Shown one piece after another: positions 10,168-21,669 of a stretch of 64,000 nucleotides of DNA. The DNA is from Bidens hawaiensis (Eukaryota > Streptophyta > Magnoliopsida > Asterales > Asteraceae). The stretch is taken from assembly GCA_021521415.1 (NCBI GenBank), contig JAIQDT010000027.1, positions 5,355,001 to 5,419,000 on the forward strand, in the 5' to 3' direction. The position numbers were made by a program, and so were the translations under genes. Position 1 is the stretch's first letter. Every line of letters begins with the position of its first letter. Below the pieces are notes generated by a model. That model was not told where the DNA came from and searched no databases. It saw only the letters and a list, made by a program, of their open reading frames with translations.

Positions 10168-10684
10168 TGTTGGAACCCGGTGTATCAATCTAATAACTAT
10201 AATTATAACAGATCTCAGATCTGTGTTTAACCGATTAATACGTTTATATAGATCTAGCTCATAATTACCATAGATTCAGTGTTGTAAGTGTTTATATATT
10301 ATCAGTATGTATATAATATTAAGTTTTGAAGACAGAGAGAGTATTTGGACAGGGATTCGATAGTTAACCCTCTCAAAACTTAACTTAAAAGTGAACAGGG
10401 TTCACTATATATAGAAGATAAGACTGGTTCGCTAACATCCCCTAGCGAGCCAGGTCTTACTTCGTTACATAAAATAAATAAGACAAAGCACCTCCTGATT
10501 CGTTAACATCCCCTAACGAATCAGGAGGGAATAAGGTTAAGTCTTAGTTCGCTAACATCCCCTAGCGAACTAGACTTCATATATAACGAACTAGACAATA
10601 ATTAAACTAATTATTACATTAAATATAAAACAAAAACGTTAATGATAATTACAAAGACTCAAGACGCAAAACCGTGCACTAACA
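10168..10684 (-). mobile_element. Element E 5' LTR
   Basis: It is 517 bp, from TGTTGG to CTAACA, on the minus strand. Its outer end (GACGCAAAACCGTGCACTAACA region) is nearly identical to the element D LTR, so E and D are sister families. It holds three hairpins with arms such as TTCGCTA/TAGCGAA and loop ACATCCCC (10424-10453, 10494-10525, 10546-10571), with a TATA-like CTATATATAG at 10404-10413 downstream of them in the direction of transcription. The flank CAAGG (10685-10689) is one half of the presumed target duplication; the other half is out of the window. Confidence 0.85.
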
Positions 10685-10689
10685 CAAGG

Positions 10690-10996
10690 TCATGGATAGG
10701 TTATGAACATCCAAATGCACATCCAAATATGCAAGTATTACATGTCTAAAATGGTTCCCCTTTTTAACCTCAAACTTTCGGCCAAGGATAAGAAAACCGA
10801 AAGTTTCGGGTTTTGTCCAAACAAAACAACCAATCAACCAAATGACTTAATTCTTCAAGATTATCACATGCATATAAAGTATAATCTTGAAAAACCAAGG
10901 GGCAACCAAAAGCCCCAAAAATTTCAGCCATATAGTGAACCACACCATAAAACCAGAAAAAATTTTAGATCCATTGAAGCATGTATCCGTATAAGC
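10690..10996 (-). other. Element F leader remnant
   Basis: This stretch lies between the element E insertion point and the primer site of element F. It is A-rich and no gene is visible. The ORF of about 100 codons on the plus strand is unsupported. It is probably the untranslated leader of F, into which E was inserted. Confidence 0.45.
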
Positions 10997-11010
10997 GGCT
11001 CTTGATGCCA
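10997..11010 (-). promoter_or_regulatory. Primer binding site, element F
   Basis: The minus strand reads TGGCATCAAGAGCC, an iMet-like primer site with one substitution and one inserted base relative to TGGTATCAGAGCC. It lies one base inside the LTR start TGTTGGG. Confidence 0.65.
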
Positions 11011-11011
11011 T

Positions 11012-11262
11012 TGTTGGGTTTTAACAAGATTATCAAAGTCATATAAACCCATTTTATGAAAAACGTAGCGGATTATATTTTTTAAATCTTGTTATTTAGA
11101 TTAATATAAAACCAATTTTATATGTAAAAACCCAAGCCCCGGATTCATATACGAAATTACATGCTTACAAAAATCAACAACCATAGGGGTTTTTGTAATA
11201 CAACCTTTCAAGATGCAAGGAGGATGAATAAGATGATGGTTGAATAGCTAGCCCTTAAGAGA
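11012..11262 (-). mobile_element. Element F 5' LTR, part 1
   Basis: It starts TGTTGGGTTTTAACAAG and is interrupted by element B. Its other part is 26201-26911, which ends CCAACA, the inverse of TGTTGG. The AGAGA at 11258-11262 is the target duplication of element B. Confidence 0.75.
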
Positions 11263-12107
11263 TTTCAGGTCCCCGATTGTTGGTAGATTGTTAACAAATT
11301 AAGTCATAACTCACACAATAATGTGTTGAAAAGAGAGTTAATGATGGGTTGCTATATTTAGAAAGAAAACCATTTGATAAAGGCGGAATCAATAACAACT
11401 GATTTAGTTGCTGAACAATTAATCAAAGATAACTAACACACAAGATTCACTCAAAAGATTTCCATTTATATAATATAAATCATACAAATGATAATCTATC
11501 TAGGGTTTCTTGATGGGAAAGTTATATCCGTACGATTCTAGGAACAGCCGTCACTCACAAATATTCTCTCTGAATTAATGAGTCTCGTTGTCAGCCGCTG
11601 TTAGGAGGCGTGCCCTAAATATTCCTTTTATAGGTCTGACACCTCCTTTACAGCTATCATTCTTTCTAGAAACCCTAAATATAACGTACATATTCAAATT
11701 ACATATTCAAAGGTATGCTAAGTGTAAAATAAGTCTTCCGGGTAGGCTTTGTCTTCTCCGAGTAGACTTTGTTCTCTGCCTTCCTTGTTAGACTTGGTAA
11801 CCTTGAAGTGTGTACGGGAACAGTTCTCGGGTAGACATTTAACTTTCACCGAGTGGACTTCAATCTTCTTGATCTTATCAGACTTTTCCTGGAAAGATCA
11901 TACGAGCAACCTTGTTCTTCCATGGTCCCTTAACATTTTGCTATGAAATAGCTTATTAGCGAAGTGTGCTCGGTAGCACTGTACTCTGCTAGATATAAGC
12001 CCTGCCTGATGTTACTTGGAATATATCATTACTTGGCGAATTCTGAGGAGGTTGAGAAGATTCCAATCTTCCTTATGATCATTTTTAGGTCAAATCTTGA
12101 CTCAACA
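11263..12107 (-). mobile_element. Element B 3' LTR
   Basis: It is 845 bp. Its plus-strand left end reads TTTCAGGTCC and its right end GACTCAACA. It is about 60 bp longer than its partner because the partner lacks a stretch corresponding to about 11560-11630 while carrying a small local duplication. It contains several CCGGGTAGRCTTTG or CCGAGTAGACTT-type motifs. Confidence 0.85.
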
Positions 12108-12118
12108 ATCTCCCCTTA
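12108..12118 (-). promoter_or_regulatory. Polypurine tract, element B
   Basis: The minus strand reads AAGGGGAGAT directly before the LTR start TGTTGAGTC. Confidence 0.8.
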
Positions 12119-12279
12119 TATTGGAACACCTCATTTGTCCCAAAACACATCTACAGTTACTTACACATAATTAAAATACACATCAAATCAAAATGAAATT
12201 ACATATTCAGAAACGTAAACAAATTACATATTCAGAAATTTTTTCCGAAGACTTTACAAAACAAATCCTATTCTAAAGA

Positions 12280-15200
12280 TCATTGTCTTCTTCTTGCATT
12301 ATAGTAGGCTTGTATTTGATTCACCATCACAGTTGCTGCCCTTTGCCTAAAGATATAAAGGATTTGGTAATGAGTGTGACCTTCAGGAATGACCAAATCC
12401 CTAATATCTCTCAAATCTTCATAGTGCAAGTAAGTCAGGTCTTCATCTCTTCTAATTATACCCAAAATCATTCCATCTGAGTTTCGAAGAATGTAGTGAC
12501 CTGTATTTTCTTTGTATTCAATTTCTGCAATGATGTCATTCTTCTGCACAATGTAATTTGGTCTTTTCATTCTTCTTTCCAGTCTTATGCGGGTATTCAT
12601 GTTTGATAGAGGATTCTTGTCTTTGGCATTCATCTGATAGTACAGTTCAGCTTGGGCTATCTTTTTCAACTTATCAGCCTTTCTTGATTTAATCCTCTTT
12701 GTCAATTTCCAGCTTTTCTTCTCCTTTAAAAATGGGAATCCCTTGTCAGCTTCATCCTTGAGGTACTTTGAGAGTTCATTTTGTTGTCTTCCTACCAACC
12801 TGCTTGTATCATGATAGTCATAAAGATTAAGTGTGGCCATTTTCTCCAACTGTTCTTGAGTATACTCAGCAAAATCTTCTTTCATAATAATGTCTCTCAA
12901 TTGTTTGCTTTCCATTATCACTTTCAGAGACTGAGAGATTGAGTCAAAGTAGAGTCTTCTTGGTAGAACCACATTTGATTGTGGTCCTGCTGTTCTTTGG
13001 GATTCAGCTCTACTTGATTCACCTCTGCTTGCTGAGGCATGCATTTTGAAGTTGAAGGCCTAGTTGGGATAGACTTCTTAGGTTTGCTAGGCTCTAACTT
13101 GAAAGTTTTGATGTAAATTGACTCTTATCATTTCAGGTGGGAGGTTAATGAGGTCTGCAAAGTTTTGTCCTGCTTCTTTACAGAGACCAATCATCATTTT
13201 CACTATCCCAGGATTGTTTGACAACCCTGCAGGCACAAATCTCCCATCAATAAAGCTTCTAGGGTTCTCTCCCTCCCTCAACCTTTTCCCACTCAGCCTT
13301 TTGTATATATAAAAGTTCTTTCAAGTCCTCCTTTTCAAGTGCATTAAAGGTGTCTTCATCCATTCCTCTTTGATTAATCATGATGTTAATCAGAATTTGG
13401 ATCATCTCTTCATTTTCCCATGGAACTATGGGTTCATCAATAGGTTCAGGTTTTGGTTCCTCTGGGATTGGTGTTTCAACAGAAGTTGCCTCTTTTGATT
13501 TTTCCTTTTTAGCTTGAACCTTTTGTTTCTCCCTTAAAGTCATTATCTTTCTTTTCTTCTTAGGTGGTTCTTGTTCAGCCTGAGCTTTCCTTGATTGTTC
13601 AGCAGATGGTTCAGGTTGTAGTCTTTTGAGTTTTTCTTTTCTTTTCATGTTGTTGAAAATTGTGTCAACTGTTCCTTTATCGAAACCTTCAACCATTACA
13701 GGTTTCATCCCTTTATCCAACAAGTATCCACACTTTCCTTCAAATTTTTCTTTCAAAGCTTGAAGCTTTTCAGCTTCCTCATTTTCTTTAACAAATTTGT
13801 CTTTTATTTCTTCCCTTGTGCTTTCATAGGCTTCTTTCAGCTTGTCAACATTGAAATGACTCAGATCTTTTTCAGAATACCAATGTTTTCTTAAATATTT
13901 TCTGTATTTTTGGGCATCCCTGTTCTTCTGCTGTATTAATTTCTCAGTTGTTTCCCTTTCTTTGTTCAATCTTTTCTCCAGCTCATCATCATTCAAATCA
14001 GCTAAGGTCTCAAAGCTTATGCCAAAGCTTCTCAATTTCACAATCAAAGGATTTTTCCTTTTAGCATCCAACACACTTTGTTCAATGTTTAACTCTGTTC
14101 ATCAGTCACTGTAACTTGTGGGGACATAACATTAGCAGTTTCAGCACCTTTTCCCTGATCATCTTCATCATTATCATCGGTTTCATCTTCATCAGAATCA
14201 TCCTCCTTCTAAGTTGTTTCATTAACTGCATCAATCTTAGGTTCATCAGGAGTTGAATCTTCAGGAATTGGTACATTAGTCACTCCTTGCACATGTTCAT
14301 TATTCCTTAAAGTCTGCAAAGGTATTGCCCCTATTGGAGTTGCCTCATCATCAGGGGTCTCTACAAAGTAATTGTTCTTATCATCCCACTTCCCTTTCTT
14401 GGATGGCTCAGTCTTTTCAGCTGGTTTAAAAGATTCTGGTTTATCCCTCTTTCTTGAATATTTCTTTCCATATTTGGGATCATCCACACATTCCCATTCA
14501 CTTGGGTTTTGTCTGATATCATCTTCAATTTGTTGAGCCCATTTTTTGGCAGCCATTGAGGCAATAGTTTCACTAATTTCTTCTTCCACATTCAGTTCCA
14601 TATTCACATTTGTTGGCTCAGCAGTTTCATTTGACTCTTTTTCTGGTTGACTTTGAGGTTGAAACATGCTTACCACCATGGCCAAAGAGTTGTCTACTTC
14701 CTCAACTCTTTTTAGTTTGATCAAAGCTTCAATTACATCTTGATCATCAGCCTCTTCATCATTGATTATCTTGGCAATATTGGCTTGATTGATCAATGGT
14801 TCCTGCTCTTCTATCTCTTCGGGAGTCAAGGTTTGGGCCAGTATTTCCATGTCCCTTGTTTCTCTCATAATGTTTTCAAATTCTCTCCTAGCAGCAGTAG
14901 CAGCAGCTTCTTCCTCCTTATCCAACATGCTTTGTTTCACAAGATTTGCCTTAACAGGCTCTTCATCAAAGACCTTTGCCTTTCCTTTAGCTAATCTCCT
15001 CTATTCATCTCTTCAACATCAGGTTGTTCAAAATCATCAATTTCTTTTTCTAGTGCTTCCAGCTCTGGATCATGCTCTACCCTCTTGGAGCCCTCAGGTT
15101 GTTCAGTTTCAGCAATTGGCTCCTCAGTAGCAGCATTTTCATCAGTCTGTCCTTCAGTCAATGTATCAGTGGCCATATTTTCTTCAACATTTATCTTTTC

Positions 15201-17040
15201 AACTCCTTCCCCTTTCTCCTTTTTATCTCTCACCTCATAATTATCCTCATCACTCCATACAACATGCATCAATTCATCATTTACATCATAGTTTTGTTCT
15301 CCTTTATCAGATGAATCAGCCTCATACTCAATATCCTCCATCATCCTTTCTTCACTCTCCTCTTCATCATCAAAAGCATTCAGAATGCATGTCAACCCAT
15401 CAACATTTTGATCAACATCCTCCTCCATCACTACATCATTAACCTCAGCATCAATTGGCACAATATTATTCTCCCCCTGTTTTTGGGCAGCTGAGGTCTT
15501 CTAAACCTCCTGCTCCAGGGTTTGAATTTTCATCATTTCTCGGGCCAACTTATCCAATAGCAACACATTCTCCTTTGTCACCTCCTCATTTCTCTCCCTT
15601 AACTTAGCATTCTCTAACATCATATCCAAATTTCTTTGAAATAGAAAGTTTTCAGCAGGAGGGGTTATTGGTGGTGAGGTAGAGAAAGGTTCAGGTACAG
15701 ACTGGTCTAGATTAGTGGTTTAAGGAATTATTGGGTGGATGGTAAATGTGGGTGGTGTAGATGATTCAGGTGGGGTTGAGGTTTGTTGTGTGTTTTGATT
15801 TTTGGTGTGAATATGGTTTGGGTATAGATAGGTGTAAGCTGGGTTGTTGGAATTGTTTGGGGTAGTGATTGGGTATGGGGTGGGCTAGGAATGAAAGTAT
15901 CTGTGTGTATTGGGCTGTTGGTTGGTGGTGTTTGTGGTGGTGGGCATGTTTGTGTAGATGTTTTAGGCTGGCTTTGGGTTAAGGTTTGGGTTGGGGATTG
16001 GGTGATTTGGTTTTGTGGTGACACAGGTGGTGTTGGCATAGGTTGGTCAATGGGTAAAGATTGGTGTGGTGGTTGTTCATGTACTATTTGATGCTTCCCC
16101 TGAAGGTGTGCAAAGACCTTAAGATCGGCATTTTCTCTTCCCAAATTTGAAACAACATCTTCATTCCCATCATTATCATTACCTCCATCATTATCACTGT
16201 CATCATCACCATCATTCTCACCATCTCCTCCAGCAATCTCCTCATCTTCAGATAACACCACATGTAATTGTGGAATCAAAATGTCATCAATAATCAACCA
16301 TGGCAGCACCTCAAACACCTTCTCTGGATCAAATCTGCTAGTGGTAGCCAGATTTTCTATTCTCTTGAATGTATAAGGATTTTGTAGGACATGTGTGATT
16401 TCAGTAGTTGGTAAGTTTTCCAAATCTTGATTAAAGATTATCTATAGGAATCTCGGGTATGCCAAAAACTTCTGCTTGATTGGCTTTCCCAAATTTTGCA
16501 CTAATCCTTCAAATATCATTCGTGAAAAATTGAAAGGACAGTTAAACAATATTGCAACTGTGGCATTTGCCAAATCTCTGCTCATGAGGGTCCATGACCC
16601 TTTCCTTGGTGCAAACCCATGTATTATGTGATGAATCAAAAATCTGTACAGGGTAGGGAACATGCCCTTCTGGAATTGCCCATATTTTGTGTGTCCCTGA
16701 TAACCCATACACTTGACAAAAATCTTGTACAATTGAGCAGATGTCAGATGGATCGGGTTAGGATTGTTATCATTCAGTTGTAGACATTTACTAATCACAT
16801 CTTCATCCACTCGTATTTCATGACTAGTAACAGTGGCTTCGATCCATCGACCATTCTCATCTTCCATCAACGTTGCCGAGTTCCAGAAATCCAAAGAGTG
16901 TTTCCGGTATATTACAGGATTCTCTATTAGAGCAAACCAGATATTGGATCGTTCCAACCACTGTATAAGTGGGGAAACTTCTTCATTGGCTGGTGTGACT
17001 TGCAAAAGAGTACACATATTGTGCTTTGCTCAAAGAAATA
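12280..17040 (-). pseudogene. Element B aORF, disrupted
   Basis: It spans about 1,580 codons and is nearly colinear with the aORF of element C. The N-terminal domain (17017-16442) contains LLQVTP, RSNIWFAL, VIYRKHSLDFW, CLQLNDNNPNPIHLT, FAPRKGSW and LAYPRFL. A Pro/Thr-rich segment, acidic Asp/Asn runs and long Lys/Glu coiled-coil stretches follow. The C-terminal part contains NYIVQKNDIIAEIEYKE, GHYILRNSDG and EDLRDIRD. Damage includes a one-base deletion just before the first Met, a Gln-to-TAG change at about 16440, frameshifts near 15,700, 15,000, 14,150 and 13,270, and a stop near 13,085. The original start is lost at the K junction. The N-domain is clearly homologous to those of A, C, D and G; the C-terminus is shared only with C. 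Function is unknown. Confidence 0.8.
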
Positions 17041-18767
17041 TAAGTCACACACAAAATTTGAGGTCAGTTGGAGAAGTCTAAGTAGGCTTTTCGGTTAAAC
17101 GAGTTCTAGGGTTTTCTAGCTCGGTTTTAGTGAAAATGGCATGTAAAATGATATTTTGGTTCTGGAAATATTACAGGGGACTATGTGGATGGCAGGGGTC
17201 ATCCAGGAAAAATTTGGGATTGTTCTAAGTTCGTTTGATATTTACGACATAATTAGTGTTTAAATGGTGTTTAAAAATAGATAAATAAATGTTAAATATG
17301 AAAATTAATTCTGGAAATACTTTTATAAAATTCCCCATTGTCAAAAAGAGATTTGTGCAAAATTTCAAGAACCGAGTCTAAACGGATAATTATTTGTGCT
17401 AAAAAGAAAATAAAAACAAACTTTTAAAGCTTAAAACGCGTAAACCGGTAAAGTTTGTCTAAGCAAGCTGACTGGTGTATAAAAACCCTAAAAATAAACT
17501 ATTTTCATATAATCGAGTTAAACAAGTAAAAATAAATCATCCAAAAATAATTCGGATGATTTGAGTAATTTTATCCGATTTAACAGTTTCCGGTACACTA
17601 AAGACGGAAACGGGTCGCGCGGCCAATCGGGGCGTCTAAACCGAGCTCTAAATTCACAATTTTAATTAAATTATCAGTCAGCAACTATTTTCGGGTCGTG
17701 TGTGACCAAACTCATTTTTGAAACGTAAAAACGGATAACCGTGCTAGGCACGCAAAACGGGGAAAATGAACTAGTAGTAATTTTAACTATTGAACTCTAA
17801 ATGATATCACAATCTGAGTCCGGAGAAGTGTTTCTGGGTTAACATTGCCCCCGGAACGGGTACAGTACTGGGTTAACAGTGTCCCCAGAAGTACCGGTTA
17901 ACACGGTTAAATTTATATTAATAGTAATTGTATAGTAACGAACTTAGGGATCGTATTACAGATCCGGATTAAAAGCTTGCGTACTGTGTTACCTGCTTGT
18001 TTACGATAAGGTGAGTTTCACGAGACCCTTTTTTCTGAATTGTTTTTAAATATTTTCCCGGGGCGGAAAGCATGTTACTATTTATATATATTTTATTGTA
18101 CGGGAATCGTACGGAAATTTACTAAGATGGTAATTGTCTGAGTTGCTAACATTGTAAGGCCCCGCAACACGAGTGATTAGCTAAAAGCCGGTAGAGTGTG
18201 AATAGTACTATTGGTCTGACAAACCCAACTGGTCCGGCATGGATTTGCTGATGTTTCCCAGCCAGTTGGACATGTCTATTTTGTTGTTATATATTTTTGC
18301 TATGTAATGTTAGGCATAGCGGTTTGGGGCAGGTCCGTGGGCGGAGTTTGCCACGGGGTTGTATGTGGATAGTCAGAGGTTTCACTTGTGGGCTCAGCAT
18401 AATTACATCGCTAATATATGATTATTATAATGATTTGTCACTGTTTATTTAAATTAGTGAAACTCACCAACTATTCGTAGTTGACCCGTTTTCTTTACAT
18501 GCTTTCTAGGTACACCCATACTGGAATAATTGCTACATGCTTGACGATGCGTGCTTTTTGTGGAAGCTTAATGATCTTGTTGTATTAAATATGTTAATGT
18601 AATGTTGGTAAAACTTATGTGCTAACGCCTAGACGATAACTAAACTCGGAACAATGTAATATGGTGTGAATTAATGCAGTGGTGTTTTCTTTATAAGCAA
18701 TGCTGTTGATATCAGACGTGTCTGTTGCATCTCGTTTACGTTTCCGCTGCGGTTACGGGGTGTTACA
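17041..18767 (+). mobile_element. Gypsy LTR fragment K inside element B
   Basis: The right end reads GGGGTGTTACA and joins element B pol. The interior (CGTGTGTGACC-type words and GTGAATAGTACTATTGG, then TGACAAACCCAA) matches the LTR of Gypsy element J at 62640-62690. Compared with J it lacks the 5' portion of the LTR. The left junction with the B aORF is near 17041, and no target duplication is visible. The end of B pol, its linker and the aORF start are missing here, so insertion was followed by deletion. Confidence 0.75.
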
Positions 18768-21669
18768 TTGGAGTTGAAGCTGTTTTGTACTCGTGACATT
18801 TGAACTTATTCAAGATGTCCTGCACATATTTAATTTGGTGAATGAGTATCCCATCAACTTTTTGTTGAACTTGCAGTCCCAGAAAGAAGTTCATTTCTCC
18901 CATAGAGCTCATGTTGTATTTGGACTTCACTACCCCTTCAAACTCCATACACATTTGTTCATTTGTTGAACCAAAGATGATATCATCCACATAGACTTGT
19001 AATAGTAGCAAATTTTATCCCTTTCTTTTGTAGAAGAGTGTATTGTCAATGGCTCCCCTTTGGAAACCATTTTCAAGAAGATGATTTGACAGCTCATCAT
19101 ACCATGCTCTAGGAGCCTGATGCAATCCATATAGGGCTTTGTTTAACTTATACATCCTGTTTGGATACATTGGATCCTCAAAACCTGGAGGTTGAGCAAC
19201 ATACACCTCATCATCAATCTTTCCATTTAGGAATGCAGACTTGACATCAAGCTGGAATACCCTAATGTTCTTTGAGGCATGCTATGCAAGAAAAATCCTG
19301 ATAGCCTCAAGTCTTGCAACTGGTGCAAAGACTTCCTCAAAGTCTATTCCTTCTTCCGGAAGGCATCCCAGTGCCACAAGTCTAGCTTTATTCTTAATCA
19401 CAATACCCCTCTCATCCATTTTGTTTCTAAAAACCCATTTTGTTCCAATTGCATATTTGTTTCTTGGCCTGTCAACAAGATCCCAAACATGTAGATCTCT
19501 TAACTGTGCCAACTCCTCTTGCATAGCTTCTACCCAACTATTGTCCTTTAGAGCTTGAACAATGTTCTTTGGTTCTATTTGGTATAGAAAGCAGGAGTAC
19601 AAACAGAAGTTTGCAGATTCAGAATGACTTCTTGTAACTCTTTCATGTATATCTCCAATGATGTTTTCAAAAGGATGATTCTTTTCAACATAAGGGGTTT
19701 GAACTATCATATATGCAGACATATTTGTGTCAAGATTTGATTCATTGAGTTCTGGTTCCTCAATGATCAATTCTGTTTCAGCATCATGAAACTCTGGTGC
19801 TTCTTCATTATTCTGTTTTGAAGTGGATGCACCATTGTTTCCTATATTCAAACTCTCAAATAGGTCTTGAAATCTTGTTGTTGTTACAACTTCTTCTTCA
19901 TTTGATTGGTTTCTTGGGTTTCCTTCATCCTGAACTTGATCAATATTCACTTCTTGATAGTCTTGATTGACATCTGCATGATCTTGTTCTGGACTGTGAT
20001 TGTTCTCTTGATCAATGTCTTGAACTTGTTCAACAATATCATTTGAGGGACCCTTTACAAAAGTATATTCCTTTTCTTTATTAGCAACCTTCTTCCATAG
20101 TTTCTCCAAGTCCAATGTCTTCCCACTTCTCTCTTCAATCACACTGGTCTTGTAGAATGATTCATCAAAGTCTTCAAGATAAATCTTGAAGGATTTGATC
20201 AATTTTTCAAGGTCAAACAGCCATGCTGCACCATCAACTGTATTTAACTAATTTTTATTAAATATTATATCAGATGATTCAATAACACTCATATGATCTT
20301 TCACATATACCCTATAGGCTTTTGAGTGTGTAGAATACCCAACAAAGAAGCAATCCAAGGATTTAGCTTGAAACTTGTTTAAATAGTCCTTGGTGTTCAA
20401 CGGTGAACATTTGCATCTAAAAGACTTAAGAAACTTGATGTAGGGTTTTCTTTTGAAGAATATTTCATATGGAGTCTTGTTATGTCTTTTGTTGAGAAGT
20501 ACCATGTTCTGAACATAGCAGGCTGTGTTAATGGCTTCTGCCCAAAATGTAACTGGTAAGTTAGAATCTGCTATCATGGTTCTTGCAGCTTCAATGAGTG
20601 TTCTGTTTCTTCTTTCTGCAACACCATTCTGTTCAGGAGTTCTAGGAGCTGAAAATTATTGAAGTATCCATTTCTCTGCACAAAATTCTTCAATCACTCC
20701 ATTTTTGAACTCAATACCATTGTTACTTCTCATCAATTTCACCCTCTTATCAAGCTGGTTCTCAATCCTTGTCACACATCCTTTTATCAACTCTGCAGTC
20801 TCATCTTGTGTACTCAGGAAATAAACCCAAGTGTATCTTGAATAATCATCAATGATCAATAGACAATATCTCTTCTTTCCTAGGCGTGGGACACTCACAG
20901 GACCAAAGAGATCCATGTGAAGTAATTCAAGCATTTGATCAGTAGAATTGATAAGTTTTGACTTATGAGTTGACTTGTGTTGTTTACCTTTTTGGCATGA
21001 AATACAATTTTCTTCCAATTTGAACTCTCTTGTAGGTAAACCAATGACATGCTCACCTTTCACAAGTCTGTTCATGTTCTTCAGATTCACATGACATAGT
21101 TTCCTGTGCCACAGCTTTGACTCATTTTCAATGGCTTTGGAAAAAAAACATGTACCACCCCTTGGGGCCATCATCATAATCATTTCAGGTGGGATTACAA
21201 ATTCAGGTTTTAAGATGAAACAGTGTGAGTCATCAAAACCAACTTTGTAACCCTTATCACACATTTTTGATATGCTTAGCAGATTATACTGGAGACCCTC
21301 AACATGAAACACATTGTCAAATGAAACTTTTCCATTTGTTAAAATTCCTTTTCCAACTATATTTCCACCATTTTCATCACTTCCAAATGCCACAGGACCT
21401 TCAAACTTTTCTTCATATTTAACAAGTGACCTCCTGTCACAAGTCATGTGCCTAGAACATCCACTATCCATGTACCATATGTCATTCAGTGGAGTGGACT
21501 GTTCCTCCACAAAAGAAAGAATTTGATTAGTTGAGTGATGAAGTGCAAGCCATTTCAACTTGCAGCTCATCAGATTCAATTTCAGTGGCAGCATTGGACG
21601 TAAGTGTTGTTGGTTCAGGATCTTCATGAGTGACTTCAAGATTATCTGAGTTGTCAGTTTCATATCCAC
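18768..21669 (-). pseudogene. Element B pol (protease, integrase, RT), truncated
   Basis: Domains in order are protease WYMDSGCSRHMT (about 21470), GAG-pre-integrase LWHRKLCHVN with CISCQKGK, integrase core with LHMDLFGPV and NGVAERRNRT, and RT with [37 protein letters not shown] and YVDDIIFGST. The second integrase Asp is Asn (MRSNNGIEF). Stops occur near 20655, 20247, 19280 and 19014. The frame shifts relative to gag at about 21550, by an indel or conceivably by design. Homology stops after ASTP, where Gypsy fragment K begins, so RNase H is absent. Confidence 0.88.

Noticed and set aside
10703..11005. Plus-strand ORF of 100 codons
   Set aside because: It lies in the leader of element F and runs into its primer site. 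No recognisable product.
17068..17072. TTGGA as a target duplication for fragment K
   Set aside because: It matches the bases after 18767, but the adjoining sequence does not start with TG and fits no LTR start, so the match is probably chance.
17041..18767. A host gene or intact solo LTR in the gap of element B
   Set aside because: The sequence matches the 3' half of the Gypsy J LTR but lacks a recognisable 5' end and a target duplication, so it is only a fragment.
21527..21669. Programmed frameshift between B gag and pol
   Set aside because: The overlap could be one, but other indels are common in this element and no slippery heptamer is evident. I treat it as mutation.
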